From positions 1-48,521 of the forward strand of contig CAIMBK010000115.1 in the NCBI GenBank assembly GCA_903839195.1: DNA of 48,521 nucleotides. Direction: 5' to 3'. The notes beneath the pieces were generated by a model that ran no database searches, was not told the origin of the DNA, and saw nothing but the letters and a program-made list of their open reading frames with translations. The position numbers and the translations under genes were made by a program. Source of the DNA: an uncultured Bacteroidota bacterium (GTDB lineage Bacteria; Bacteroidota; Bacteroidia; Flavobacteriales; Flavobacteriaceae). Each line of letters begins with the position of its first letter. Position 1 is the stretch's first letter. This document shows, in pieces, positions 1 to 9,089 of the stretch.

Positions 1-27
1 GAAAGAACCTCTTTCTCCGCAACAGAA

Positions 28-57
28 AACCCGAAACAAACGTTTCGGGTTTTTTTA
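28..57 (+). terminator. Rho-independent terminator of an upstream plus-strand gene
   Basis: Ten-base perfect inverted repeat (AACCCGAAAC at 28-37 and its complement at 42-51) with a four-base loop, followed by a T run. The T run lies on the plus-strand side only, so it ends a transcript entering from the left edge. A smaller hairpin, GAAAGA-ACC-TCTTTC, sits at 1-15. The gene it serves is outside the window. Confidence 0.85.
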
Positions 58-107
58 TATAATCTCAATTACAATAACTACTATAACTTTCTGTTTATAA
101 ATAGAAA

Positions 108-1886
108 TTAATTATCTCTCAAAACATGGGCAACCCCTACAATAGCATGAGTAGCTCCAACCCAATCTTGATACGTACCACTAAAAGTAAGGTCAATATA
201 TTCACCAACAGCTCCAAATTGACTCAAATTGAATCCAACGGTATTGATTGACTGAATACTAATATAACCTACCTGACTTCCTTCAATGCTGAATTGTGCA
301 GTAGTATAAAGTCCCGGCACGTTAGTATTTCCCAAAATATAAATCCCCTGACCTGATGTTTCTGTACCATATCCGTAAATAGTCAATCCTGTGGTTATAG
401 TACCCTGATTTTGACCAGCATTTGCCGTTATTCCTGTAATAATATAATTTAATGGGTTGGAATCCACTTGATAGGAAATAAATTCAGCTATGGAATTACA
501 CGTCGATAAAGTACCAATATTCGTAATGGGGGATGTAAAAGTGTAATTAATCGTACTTGTTGTTTGCAAATCATTAAAATTAAATCCTTGTAACGTGAAA
601 TTTGAATTCGATGGACAATAAATCATGGCAAGCGAAAAGGCTCCATTCGTAACTGGTGACGGATAAAATTGATTACCATAATGCACCAAAACATACCCAT
701 TCGACACATTGGAATTATCACATTTTAATAGCGTTCCTTGAACAACCGTGCTGGCCACCTGTGGATTATCAATTACAATCGTTGGCAATGTTATATCGGT
801 GCTAAATGGACCAATCGTAGAAGTACTTATCGGCGTGTCTCCACAAATATCAATACTATAAATAGTCATCGTTAATACTTGATTCGCTGGAATCAATCCA
901 TTCACTTGCCCTTGAGCATTAGAATATCCAGTTCGTGGATACGGGCTATTACTTGAAACCAATTCCACTCGAATATTAGCCAAGGGTTGATTGGTAGTAT
1001 TAACAATATTCATAGACAACGTAACGGTAGGAAAAGGCGCGTCACAATTCCACCATGAAAAATGAGAAACCGTACCCACATAATAATTTCCTTGTTTGGT
1101 TACGCTTCCCTCCTCTTTCCAATACCCAAGTGAATCATCAAAATGCCAAAGCGGCATTGAACTTGGTGCCGAAGCCATTTGCGCATCGTCAATTCGGATC
1201 GTGATTTGTGCTGTATGTCCGCTGGCAATTTGTAATTTTTGTCCGTTACTGCCGCGCAATTCGACATTCATCATTCCGAAAGTTTCTAATGTTTTTTGTT
1301 GTCCTGATAAATCTTGTGCATATAACATTCCTGGCATTAATTCAGAAATAGTAGGTTCTGACGGGGTTAAATGAAACATAGAAACAGAAACAGCACCTGA
1401 ATACGAAACACCATTTTCATCTTGAAAGGCACCGTCAAAAACAACTTTGGTGCCCGAATAAATAGAAACTTCAGAAGTAGTACCTGAAGAAATGGTTTGT
1501 AAAGTATCTTGCGGAAGCATCATGATTTTGACATGATTCGTTCCCGATGTTGGAACCAATGACCTAGAACCGTCAATAAAACCTGATTTTTTTGCAGTTA
1601 TATAAGCAAACTTTTCACGGACACTTGCGTCATTAATTATAAAAACACCATTACTATCCGTCTGAACGGTAGAAGTTCCAATGGCGATAGTTACGTTTGA
1701 GATGGGTGAATTATTGACATCGACAATTTGTCCAATGAAATTTCTGGAAACAGCTGCTCCGAAATTTTCAGCAAATTTGACATCATTTTGTTGGTTCTGA
1801 TTGTTTGAACTGTCGTCCTGATCCGAACATCCAGCTATTATAAAACAAAATAAAAGGGTCGAAAAAAGTAGGTTTAGCTTTTTCAT
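108..1886 (-). CDS. Probable surface-exposed lipoprotein with carboxypeptidase-regulatory-like domain
   Basis: 592 residues. The N-terminus is a lipoprotein signal peptide with lipobox IIAGC and the acylated Cys at residue 20. The Cys is followed by SDQDD, an acidic stretch that resembles the Bacteroidota lipoprotein export signal for the outer leaflet (inference). Residues of about 50-125 (RNFIGQIVDVNNSPISNVT, then an AYITAKKSGF strand) look like a carboxypeptidase-D regulatory-like beta-sandwich. A second similar segment begins near residue 288 (VTLSMNIVNTTNQPLANIRV). The rest is Ser/Thr/Asn-rich beta-type sequence with no catalytic motif that I recognise. It is monocistronic: the aminopeptidase gene upstream ends 70 bases away and a -7 promoter element lies between. 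Possible roles are adhesion or glycan binding, but nothing in the sequence decides this. Confidence 0.8.
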   Translation of the reverse strand: MKKLNLLFSTLLFCFIIAGCSDQDDSSNNQNQQNDVKFAENFGAAVSRNFIGQIVDVNNSPISNVTIAIGTSTVQTDSNGVFIINDASVREKFAYITAKKSGFIDGSRSLVPTSGTNHVKIMMLPQDTLQTISSGTTSEVSIYSGTKVVFDGAFQDENGVSYSGAVSVSMFHLTPSEPTISELMPGMLYAQDLSGQQKTLETFGMMNVELRGSNGQKLQIASGHTAQITIRIDDAQMASAPSSMPLWHFDDSLGYWKEEGSVTKQGNYYVGTVSHFSWWNCDAPFPTVTLSMNIVNTTNQPLANIRVELVSSNSPYPRTGYSNAQGQVNGLIPANQVLTMTIYSIDICGDTPISTSTIGPFSTDITLPTIVIDNPQVASTVVQGTLLKCDNSNVSNGYVLVHYGNQFYPSPVTNGAFSLAMIYCPSNSNFTLQGFNFNDLQTTSTINYTFTSPITNIGTLSTCNSIAEFISYQVDSNPLNYIITGITANAGQNQGTITTGLTIYGYGTETSGQGIYILGNTNVPGLYTTAQFSIEGSQVGYISIQSINTVGFNLSQFGAVGEYIDLTFSGTYQDWVGATHAIVGVAHVLRDN

Positions 1887-1914
1887 ATTGAAAAGTATTG
1901 AATTAGTTAGGTAT

Positions 1915-1922
1915 CAAAAATA
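1915..1922 (-). promoter_or_regulatory. -7 promoter element (TATTTTTG) of the lipoprotein gene
   Basis: On the minus strand the sequence TATTTTTG fits the Bacteroidota -7 consensus TAnnTTTG and lies about 29 bases before the ATG at 1886. I see no clear -33 TTG at the right spacing. Confidence 0.5.
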
Positions 1923-1956
1923 GTAATTTTAGTGATAAAACCTGAAATTTTCAATA

Positions 1957-4023
1957 CTATTTTTCGTCAAGTAACTTTCTAAGTGATTGCTTTTCAGCGG
2001 ATATAAGATTCGGATATAAGGTTTCAAAATAACTTCGAAAGGTTTTGTTTTTTATTAAAGTGCGAATGCGTTCTCTGGCAAATTTAGAAAACTGCCATTG
2101 ATGACTCGTCAAAGCATTGACCAAATACGGCAGTGGATTCTTGTCATTTTCATTGCTAAAAAGCAAACTTTCAATAGCATTTCTTCGTACGGAGGATTCA
2201 AATTTTGGCGAAGCATAATCCAACAATTCATCATAAAATTGTACTTTCGAATCGGTTTCATAATCCTTGGTTTGCAATGCCAATGTCAACCACAAAATTC
2301 TCAGATTTTTGTCATTAAAACCCACCCAAAGTCGTGATTTGTCCAAAAGCATTTTTTGATCTTCTGGAAATTTAGACCAACTCGTTCCTAAAACTATTTC
2401 GCGCGTCAAATACGATTCGTCTTCCAAAAGCGAAAAATAAGATTCCTTAAAAGCGGCCGGGATTTCAGTCATTATTTTAGCAACAGCCTGTCGAACATTA
2501 ACATCGTTGGTTTTCATGGCCAAATCCAATAAAGTGGCTTTTTCGTCAAAGGAAACAGCTTCAATTTGTAACAAAATAGCTTCTTTGGCAGGATAATAAA
2601 CATTGGAATTCATGATTGTTTCAAAATACTTTTTCTTTTCCTCAAATGGCTTTCCTTTTAGTTTCTGAATTTCAAATAAGGTTCGAATGAATTCGCTTTT
2701 CGATTGAATTTCTTTGGCTTCAATACTATCAAAACCCGACGATTCGAGCCATTTTTTTCTAAAAGCAACCAAATCAAATTTGGTCAGTTTTTGAACTTCA
2801 AACAAGAAATTATCGGTAGAAACATTTTGAAACGCATATTTTTTCAGATAATTTTTTACCGCTTTTCGAAAAACCGTTTCGCCAATTTTGGTTCGCAATA
2901 CATGAAGCGCCCACGCCCCTTTTTGATAATACGTCAACGAACTGGCTTTATCGCTCAAAATCGGAATGGAATCGGTTTTAGATGCCGCTTTCAATTGTTG
3001 CGCATTTTGATATAATTTATAATTGAAATAATCCTCGCCAAAAATTTCTTTTTCGGCCAATAAAGCAAAATACGTGGCAAATCCTTCCTGAAGCCAATGG
3101 TCTTTCCCGCTTTTGGCCGTCACCAAATCGCCAAACCATTGATGCGCCAATTCATGGGCGTTGACATTCACATAATTCCGATCGTTAAATCCAATTGAAT
3201 CAACTACAAAATCTCTAGAAAAAAGGGTGGCCGAAGTATTTTCCATTCCCGCATACAGAAAATCTCGCACCGGAATTTGTTTGTAAACTTCCCAAGGATA
3301 TTCCACTCCGATTTCTTTTTCGAAAAAATCAAAAATAAATTGGCTGTCAAAATAAGTGGTTTTAAACTTTTCTTCATCTGCGGATTCGTAATACAATTGT
3401 ATGGGAATTCCGGATTTTGAAACTAGTTTTTGGTTTTCATATTTTCCAATAGCAAGCGCCAAAAGATAGCTACTCATAGGGTTTTTCATTCGATAATGCC
3501 AAACGTTTTGATCCTGAAAAGTTTCCGTGCTTTGCAAAACACCATTGGAAATAACTTGGTAGTTTTTGTCAAAATAGACATCCAAATTAAATACCAATTT
3601 TTCATTCGCATCATCAAAACTTGGAAACCAATGACTGGTGAATTTCCCTTGTCCTTGTGTCCAAATTTGAAGATTGTCTTTTTCGCCTACAAAATATAAA
3701 GTTTGTTTGGGTTGCGCTTCATAATGAAACGAAAGTGTGTTTTTTCCTTTTTTAAATCCATTAAATAGAATCAATTTCTTCCCCGAATTTTTAAAATCAA
3801 CAATTGAATTATTGATCCTAAGATTGGAAAACGCCATATTTTGAGCATCCAATCGAATTGTGTCAATGGCTGAATTGACTTTGAATTCATAAAAAACATC
3901 ACCCGAAACTGTTTTTTGAGAAGGATTTAGGTTTATTTTTCCCAAAACAGATTGAAAATCAACCGATTTTGATTGTTGGGAATAAACAACAGAAACCATA
4001 AAAAACAAAAAGTAATACCGCAT
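1957..4023 (-). CDS. M1 family zinc aminopeptidase, secreted or periplasmic
   Basis: 688 residues with a short signal peptide (cleavage near residues 15-16, VVYS-QQ). It has the gluzincin motif HELAH at residues 290-294 and the third zinc ligand Glu313 in WLQEG, exactly 18 residues later. The substrate-binding AGMEN motif (GAMEN type) is at 258-262. The N-terminal beta domain of the M1 fold precedes the catalytic domain, and a helical C-terminal region with HEAT-like character follows from about residue 440. It cleaves N-terminal amino acids from peptides. No T9SS sorting domain is visible at the C-terminus. It is transcribed divergently from recG, with the promoters of both genes packed in the 96 bases between them. 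Confidence 0.93.
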   Translation of the reverse strand: MRYYFLFFMVSVVYSQQSKSVDFQSVLGKINLNPSQKTVSGDVFYEFKVNSAIDTIRLDAQNMAFSNLRINNSIVDFKNSGKKLILFNGFKKGKNTLSFHYEAQPKQTLYFVGEKDNLQIWTQGQGKFTSHWFPSFDDANEKLVFNLDVYFDKNYQVISNGVLQSTETFQDQNVWHYRMKNPMSSYLLALAIGKYENQKLVSKSGIPIQLYYESADEEKFKTTYFDSQFIFDFFEKEIGVEYPWEVYKQIPVRDFLYAGMENTSATLFSRDFVVDSIGFNDRNYVNVNAHELAHQWFGDLVTAKSGKDHWLQEGFATYFALLAEKEIFGEDYFNYKLYQNAQQLKAASKTDSIPILSDKASSLTYYQKGAWALHVLRTKIGETVFRKAVKNYLKKYAFQNVSTDNFLFEVQKLTKFDLVAFRKKWLESSGFDSIEAKEIQSKSEFIRTLFEIQKLKGKPFEEKKKYFETIMNSNVYYPAKEAILLQIEAVSFDEKATLLDLAMKTNDVNVRQAVAKIMTEIPAAFKESYFSLLEDESYLTREIVLGTSWSKFPEDQKMLLDKSRLWVGFNDKNLRILWLTLALQTKDYETDSKVQFYDELLDYASPKFESSVRRNAIESLLFSNENDKNPLPYLVNALTSHQWQFSKFARERIRTLIKNKTFRSYFETLYPNLISAEKQSLRKLLDEK

Positions 4024-4049
4024 TTCGAGTAGTTTTTTTCAAATAAAAA

Positions 4050-4057
4050 CAAATATA
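4050..4057 (-). promoter_or_regulatory. -7 promoter element (TATATTTG) of the M1 aminopeptidase gene
   Basis: The minus strand reads TATATTTG, a perfect match to TAnnTTTG, 26 bases before the ATG at 4023. Confidence 0.6.
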
Positions 4058-4107
4058 CACAGACTTTGGGTTTGAAAAGAAGATTTTTAATTTTCCTAAT
4101 AAAAAAC

Positions 4108-4115
4108 TATATTCG
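4108..4115 (+). promoter_or_regulatory. Probable -7 promoter element (TATATTCG) of recG
   Basis: TATATTCG departs from TAnnTTTG at one base. It ends only four bases before the preferred recG ATG at 4120, so transcription would begin at or next to the start codon and the mRNA would be leaderless or nearly so. A longer in-frame start at 4066 lies upstream of this element and is therefore unlikely. Confidence 0.4.
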
Positions 4116-4119
4116 CAAT

Positions 4120-6228
4120 ATGCAATCCAACCTACTTCAAACACCAATCGAATACCTCAAAGGCGTTGGGCCTAACCGAGGCGATTTGTTGCGTAAGGAA
4201 TTGGGTATTCATAAATATGGCGATTTAATCAATTTTTATCCGAATCGATATATTGATAGAACGCGCTATTTTAAGATTAATCAATTACAAAATTCGAGCG
4301 CGGAAGTACAAATTATTGGTAAAATAATTCACATCAAAACAGTCGAACCTCCAAAAGGAAAAAAACGATTGGTGGCAACATTTACAGATGACACAGGCCA
4401 AATGGAATTGGTTTGGTTTCAAGGTCAAAAATGGATTCGGGAAAGTTTACAACTGAATGTTCCGCTAGTTATTTTTGGGAAATGTTCTTCATTTGGTGGC
4501 GTTTTCAATATGGCGCATCCCGAAATTGAATTGCTTTCGGAACATGAAAAAAGTTTGCGATCGGCTATGCAACCGGTTTATCCATCGACCGAAACACTCA
4601 CAAATAGAGGAATTTCGAATCGTGTGGTCAACAAATTAATGCAACAATTGTTTTTGGAAACCCAATCGCTTTTTGCAGAAACATTACCAAATTATTTACT
4701 TTCGGATTTAAAATTGATTTCCAAAAAGGAAGCGTTATTCAATATTCATTTTCCAAAAAGTGCCGATGCATTGGCAAAAGCGCAATTTCGATTAAAATTT
4801 GAAGAATTATTTTTTATTCAATTGCAATTAATCTCAAGGAACCTCATTCAGAAACACAAAATAAAAGGACATCCATTTTCAAAAGTTGGAACCAATTTTA
4901 CGTCTTTTTTTCAAAATCATTTGCCTTTTGAATTAACAAATGCACAAAAAAGAGTGCTTAAAGAAATTCGAAACGATTTGGGAAATCCCGCGCAAATGAA
5001 TCGGTTGCTTCAAGGCGATGTGGGTTCGGGAAAAACAATCGTGGCTTTTATGAGCATTCTTTTGGCGATTGATAATGGCTTTCAGGCTTGCTTAATGGCG
5101 CCAACAGAAATTCTTGCAAACCAACATTTTATTGGACTTTCTGAATTGTCTAAATTATTGAATATCAATATTAAAATACTTACAGGCTCAACCAAAACTT
5201 CAGAAAGAAAAATCATTCACGAAGAGCTAGAAAACGGACAATTACAACTCCTAATTGGCACCCACGCTTTGTTAGAAGACAAAGTGCAATTTCAAAATTT
5301 AGGGCTTGCAATTATTGACGAACAACATCGTTTTGGCGTAGAACAACGCTCCAAACTTTGGAAGAAAAACACCATTCCGCCGCATGTTTTGGTAATGACC
5401 GCAACGCCCATTCCGAGAACCTTAGCAATGAGTTTGTATGGCGATTTGGATATTTCCGTAATTGACGAATTGCCTCCTGGACGGAAACCCATTCAAACCG
5501 TGCATCGCTTTGATTCGAATCGATTGAAAGTTTGGAAATTTATTAGTGATGAAATTGCTTTGGGACGACAGATTTACATTGTGTATCCGTTGATTCAAGA
5601 ATCGGAAAAAATGGATTTCAAAGATTTAATGGATGGTTATGAAAGTATTTCTAGGGATTTTCCGCTACCGAAATATGCTATTTCGATTGTTCATGGGAAA
5701 ATGAAAGCAGCGGATAAAGCGGCCGAAATGCAACGTTTTTCGGATGGAAAAACCAATATTATGGTAGCCACAACGGTAATTGAAGTGGGTGTGAACATTC
5801 CAAACGCAAGCGTAATGATTATTGAAAGTGCCGAACGATTTGGTTTGTCCCAATTGCACCAACTTCGTGGTCGTGTGGGTCGTGGCGCCGAACAAAGTTA
5901 TTGCATTTTAATGACCAGTCACAAACTGAGCAACGATAGTAAAATCCGAATGGAAACCATGACAAAAACCAATGACGGATTTGAAATTGCCGAAGTGGAT
6001 TTGAAACTGCGTGGGCCTGGAGACTTAATGGGAACACAACAAAGTGGCGTCTTGAATCTTCAGATTGCCGATTTGGTTAAGGATAAAGATATTCTGCAAT
6101 TGGCGCGTCATCATGCTATAAAAATCATGCAAGAAGACGCTGGATTACAAAAACCAGAACATCAATCGATGCGAGTTGTTTTTATAGAAATGACCAAGCG
6201 CAAAAATATTTGGAATTATATTAGTTAA
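4120..6228 (+). CDS. recG: ATP-dependent DNA helicase RecG
   Basis: 702 residues from the ATG at 4120, matching the usual length of about 690-700. RecG remodels stalled replication forks and branch-migrates Holliday junctions. An N-terminal wedge/OB region comes first (GVGPNRGDLLRKELGI; the OB fold includes IIGKIIHIKT). The SF2 helicase core follows: Walker A GDVGSGKT near residues 298-305, DEQH box at about 400-403, TATPIPRTL motif III, and QLRGRVGRG motif VI, then the TRG-type C-terminal segment. I chose 4120 because MQSNLLQTPIEYLKGVG is the natural family N-terminus and the 18 codons upstream overlap the promoter. It is followed by pheT after 55 bases. Confidence 0.97.
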   Translation: MQSNLLQTPIEYLKGVGPNRGDLLRKELGIHKYGDLINFYPNRYIDRTRYFKINQLQNSSAEVQIIGKIIHIKTVEPPKGKKRLVATFTDDTGQMELVWFQGQKWIRESLQLNVPLVIFGKCSSFGGVFNMAHPEIELLSEHEKSLRSAMQPVYPSTETLTNRGISNRVVNKLMQQLFLETQSLFAETLPNYLLSDLKLISKKEALFNIHFPKSADALAKAQFRLKFEELFFIQLQLISRNLIQKHKIKGHPFSKVGTNFTSFFQNHLPFELTNAQKRVLKEIRNDLGNPAQMNRLLQGDVGSGKTIVAFMSILLAIDNGFQACLMAPTEILANQHFIGLSELSKLLNINIKILTGSTKTSERKIIHEELENGQLQLLIGTHALLEDKVQFQNLGLAIIDEQHRFGVEQRSKLWKKNTIPPHVLVMTATPIPRTLAMSLYGDLDISVIDELPPGRKPIQTVHRFDSNRLKVWKFISDEIALGRQIYIVYPLIQESEKMDFKDLMDGYESISRDFPLPKYAISIVHGKMKAADKAAEMQRFSDGKTNIMVATTVIEVGVNIPNASVMIIESAERFGLSQLHQLRGRVGRGAEQSYCILMTSHKLSNDSKIRMETMTKTNDGFEIAEVDLKLRGPGDLMGTQQSGVLNLQIADLVKDKDILQLARHHAIKIMQEDAGLQKPEHQSMRVVFIEMTKRKNIWNYIS

Positions 6229-6255
6229 TAGAAAGCAAAATCTAATATTGATAAT

Positions 6256-6263
6256 TATATTTG
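6256..6263 (+). promoter_or_regulatory. -7 promoter element (TATATTTG) of pheT
   Basis: Perfect TAnnTTTG element 20 bases upstream of the pheT ATG. pheT can therefore be transcribed independently of recG. Confidence 0.6.
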
Positions 6264-6283
6264 CAATCATATAAAATGAAAAA

Positions 6284-8707
6284 ATGAAAATATCCTACAA
6301 CTGGTTAAAACAGTTTATAAAAACAGATTGGAATTCAGAAGAAACGGCCGCGCTTTTAACCGATTTAGGTTTGGAAGTGGAAGGAGTAGAAAAATATGAA
6401 AGTCTGAAAGGCGGATTACAAGGCGTGGTAGTTGGTCATGTTTTGACTTGCGTTTCGCATCCCAATGCCGATAAACTGAGCATCACAACAGTTGATTTAG
6501 GCGATGGAAATCCAGTACAAATTGTTTGTGGAGCGCCCAATGTTGCTGCGGGACAAAAAGTTCCTGTTGCCACCATCGGAACTAAATTGTTTGATAAAGA
6601 AGGAAATTCATTTGAAATCAAAAAAGGAAAAATTCGTGGTGAAGAAAGCCACGGAATGATTTGTGCCGAAGACGAATTGGGATTGGGCGAAAGCCATGAT
6701 GGAATTTTAATTCTTGACAATAGCTTGGTTGCAGGAACGCCTGCTTCCCAAGTTTTTGAAATCGAAACCGACGAGGTTTTTGAAATCGGACTTACGCCCA
6801 ACCGTGCCGATGCGATGAGTCATTGGGGCGTTGCAAGAGATTTACGAGCGGGAATTATACAAAAAATAGGCAATCATGCCGAAATAATAACACCTTCTGT
6901 CAATAAATTTAAAGTCGATAAACGTACTTTAAAAATTGATGTAAAAGTCGAAGAACCGAAACTAGCGCCAAGATATTGCGGTGTGACCATTTCTGGAATT
7001 ACGGTAAAACCTTCGCCTGAATGGTTGAAAAATCGTTTGAAAGCCATTGGGTTAACCCCAAAAAATAATATTGTCGATGTTACTAATTATGTTTTACACG
7101 AATTAGGACAACCGCTTCATGCTTTTGATGCTTCAAAAATAAATGGTAAAATCATTGTAAAAACCGTTCCGAGTGGGACAAAATTTACAACGCTTGACGC
7201 CGTTGAACGCAGCCTTCACGAAGAAGATTTAATGATTTGTGACGAAAATGGACCGTTGTGTATTGCAGGCGTTTTTGGCGGAATGGATTCCGGAGTTTCC
7301 GAAACTACCACTACCCTATTTTTAGAAAGCGCCTATTTCAATCCGGTTGCTATTAGAAAAACAGCAAAAAGACATACTTTGAGCACCGATGCTTCCTTTC
7401 GTTTTGAAAGAGGAATTGATCCAACGATTACGGAATATGCTTTGAAACGCGCTGCTATTTTGATTCAAGAAGTGGCTGGCGGCGAAATCACCTCCGATAT
7501 TATTGATATTTATAACAAAAAAATTGAGGATTTTTCGGTGGTTTTGAACTTTCAAAATGTAAAGAAAATCATTGGTCAAGAAATCCCAAAAGAAACCATT
7601 AAGAAAATTTTAGTTTCCTTAGATATCAAAGTTACGAGTGTTTCCGATTCGAGTTTGGGGCTTATAATTCCGGCGTATCGTGTGGATGTGCAACGTGAAA
7701 TTGATGTCATCGAGGAGATTCTGCGCGTGTATGGTTACAATAACATTAATTTCAGCAACAAATTAAATGCTACGATTTCGAATTCTTCTAGAACCGAAGA
7801 TTATAAAGTGCAAAATGCGGTTGCCTCACAATTGAATTCGTTAGGATTTCATGAAATGATGGCCAATTCATTGACCACGCCCGATTATATCAAATTGTCA
7901 GAAAATTTACGCGACGAATACAATGTAACGATATTAAATCCGTTGAGCAATGATTTGTCGGTGATGCGTCAATCGTTGTTATTCTCCGGATTGGAGGCCG
8001 TTTCTTATAATATCAACCGAAGAAATTCGGATTTGAAATTATTTGAATTTGGAAAAACCTATCACAAACATCCTTCCAACTATGAAGAAATAAAGCATTT
8101 GAGTTTATTTGTTTCTGGAAATAGAACGAACGAAAGTTGGACCACAACCGAAAAACCATCTGATTTCTTTTTGTTTAAAGGCTATATAAAAGCCGTTTTA
8201 TCACGATTAGGAATAGCCAAAACGCAACACAAACCCATGACTTCTGATGTTTTTGCGGAAGGAATGGCGATTGCGGTTGGCAATACGGTTTTGGTTGAAT
8301 TTGGCACCGTAAAGAAAAGCGTCTTGAAACATTTTGACATCAAGCAAGATGTTTTGTATGCCGATTTCGATTGGGGTGCGATTTTGAAACTGCTTTCCAA
8401 CAAAATTAAATTTTCCGAAATTCCGAAATATCCAGAAGTGCGTCGGGATTTGGCTTTATTGCTGGACGACAGCGTGACTTTTGATCAAATCTATGCCCTT
8501 GCCCGACAATCGGAAAAAGGCGTTTTGAAGGACATTACACTTTTTGATGTGTATCAAGGGACTAATTTGCCCGAAGGCAAAAAATCGTATGCGGTTAGTT
8601 TTATCATTCAAGACAACACCAAAACGCTGAACGATTCGCAAATAGAGAAAATCATGGAAAAACTAATTGGCACTTTCCAAACCGAATTGGGCGCTAGCTT
8701 GCGCTAA
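6284..8707 (+). CDS. pheT: Phenylalanine--tRNA ligase beta subunit
   Basis: 807 residues, full length for the bacterial beta chain of the alpha2-beta2 PheRS that charges tRNA-Phe. Residues of about 40-150 are the tRNA-binding EMAP/OB domain (GVVVGHVLTCVSHPNADKLS). The B3/B4 editing domain and the B5 domain follow. The C-terminal 95 residues are the ferredoxin-fold anticodon-binding domain (EIPKYPEVRRDLALLLDD). The alpha subunit gene pheS is not adjacent: recG lies upstream and repeats downstream. The split of pheS and pheT is known in Bacteroidota. A strong terminator follows. Confidence 0.98.
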   Translation: MKISYNWLKQFIKTDWNSEETAALLTDLGLEVEGVEKYESLKGGLQGVVVGHVLTCVSHPNADKLSITTVDLGDGNPVQIVCGAPNVAAGQKVPVATIGTKLFDKEGNSFEIKKGKIRGEESHGMICAEDELGLGESHDGILILDNSLVAGTPASQVFEIETDEVFEIGLTPNRADAMSHWGVARDLRAGIIQKIGNHAEIITPSVNKFKVDKRTLKIDVKVEEPKLAPRYCGVTISGITVKPSPEWLKNRLKAIGLTPKNNIVDVTNYVLHELGQPLHAFDASKINGKIIVKTVPSGTKFTTLDAVERSLHEEDLMICDENGPLCIAGVFGGMDSGVSETTTTLFLESAYFNPVAIRKTAKRHTLSTDASFRFERGIDPTITEYALKRAAILIQEVAGGEITSDIIDIYNKKIEDFSVVLNFQNVKKIIGQEIPKETIKKILVSLDIKVTSVSDSSLGLIIPAYRVDVQREIDVIEEILRVYGYNNINFSNKLNATISNSSRTEDYKVQNAVASQLNSLGFHEMMANSLTTPDYIKLSENLRDEYNVTILNPLSNDLSVMRQSLLFSGLEAVSYNINRRNSDLKLFEFGKTYHKHPSNYEEIKHLSLFVSGNRTNESWTTTEKPSDFFLFKGYIKAVLSRLGIAKTQHKPMTSDVFAEGMAIAVGNTVLVEFGTVKKSVLKHFDIKQDVLYADFDWGAILKLLSNKIKFSEIPKYPEVRRDLALLLDDSVTFDQIYALARQSEKGVLKDITLFDVYQGTNLPEGKKSYAVSFIIQDNTKTLNDSQIEKIMEKLIGTFQTELGASLR

Positions 8708-8724
8708 TAAATATTATTTAATTC

Positions 8725-8763
8725 AAAAAAGGGTAAAGCTGAAATTTAGTTTTACCCTTTTTT
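8725..8763 (+). terminator. Terminator after pheT
   Basis: A 13-base perfect inverted repeat (AAAAAAGGGTAAA at 8725-8737 and its complement at 8751-8763) is followed by further T-rich sequence. It is close to symmetrical, so it could act on both strands. Confidence 0.85.
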
Positions 8764-8791
8764 ATTTTTATAAATTGATTGCCTATTTGAC

Positions 8792-8931
8792 TTACATAAC
8801 CCCTTTTAAGTGGTTCCAAACTACTTTTAATACGTTACACAACCCCTTTTAAGTGGTTCCAAACTACTTTTAATACGTTACATAACCCCTTTTAAGTGGT
8901 TCAAGACTACTTTTAATACGTTATACAACCC
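8792..8931. repeat. Tandem repeat, period 43 bp, three copies plus a partial fourth
   Basis: Copies start at 8792, 8835 and 8878, and a truncated fourth starts at 8921. Each holds an imperfect palindrome (AACCCCTTTTAAGTGGTT, 14 of 18 positions symmetrical) followed by CTACTTTTAATACGTTA. Copies 1 and 2 differ only at a base or two; copy 3 differs in the centre (TTCAAGA instead of TTCCAAA). The copies abut without spacers, so this is not a CRISPR array. With the heptamer tract and the inverted repeat below, it fills most of the 382-base gap between pheT and the FISUMP gene. I see no gene there. Confidence 0.9.
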
Positions 8932-8952
8932 ATGATAACTCACGAATCCCAT

Positions 8953-9001
8953 AAAGCTAAAAGCTAAAAGCTAAAGGCTAAAAGCTAAAAGCCAACAGCT
9001 A
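8953..9001. repeat. Heptamer tandem repeat (AAAGCTA), seven copies
   Basis: Seven consecutive 7-base units: five are AAAGCTA or one base away, and the last two (AAAGCCA, ACAGCTA) carry single changes. This is a short slippage-prone tract 89 bases upstream of the FISUMP start codon. Confidence 0.85.
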
Positions 9002-9020
9002 AAAAAGATTAACTATTAGC

Positions 9021-9038
9021 ATCCCTAAATATAGGGAT
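9021..9038. promoter_or_regulatory. Perfect inverted repeat upstream of the FISUMP gene, possible operator
   Basis: ATCCCTA-AATA-TAGGGAT, two 7-base arms around a 4-base centre, 52 bases before the ATG. TTTTG at 9041-9045 and TAGTTTTA at 9061-9068 follow and may be a weak promoter. The position suggests an operator. A hairpin in the leader is an alternative if transcription starts further upstream. Confidence 0.4.
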
Positions 9039-9089
9039 TGTTTTGTGTTATAATAAAGAGTAGTTTTACAGTATTAAATTATAGAAATT

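Noticed and set aside
1..27. Possible 3' end of a tRNA or other structured RNA at the left edge (GAACCTCTTTCTCCGCAACA)
   Set aside because: The TTCRANNC T-loop cannot be placed in the 27 bases available, and the GAAAGA/TCTTTC hairpin explains the pattern equally well.
4066..4119. Longer recG start at 4066
   Set aside because: The extra 18 residues are not family-like and cover the -7 promoter element.
8792..9001. CRISPR array
   Set aside because: The repeats are contiguous tandem units of 43 and 7 bases without unique spacers, and no cas gene is present.
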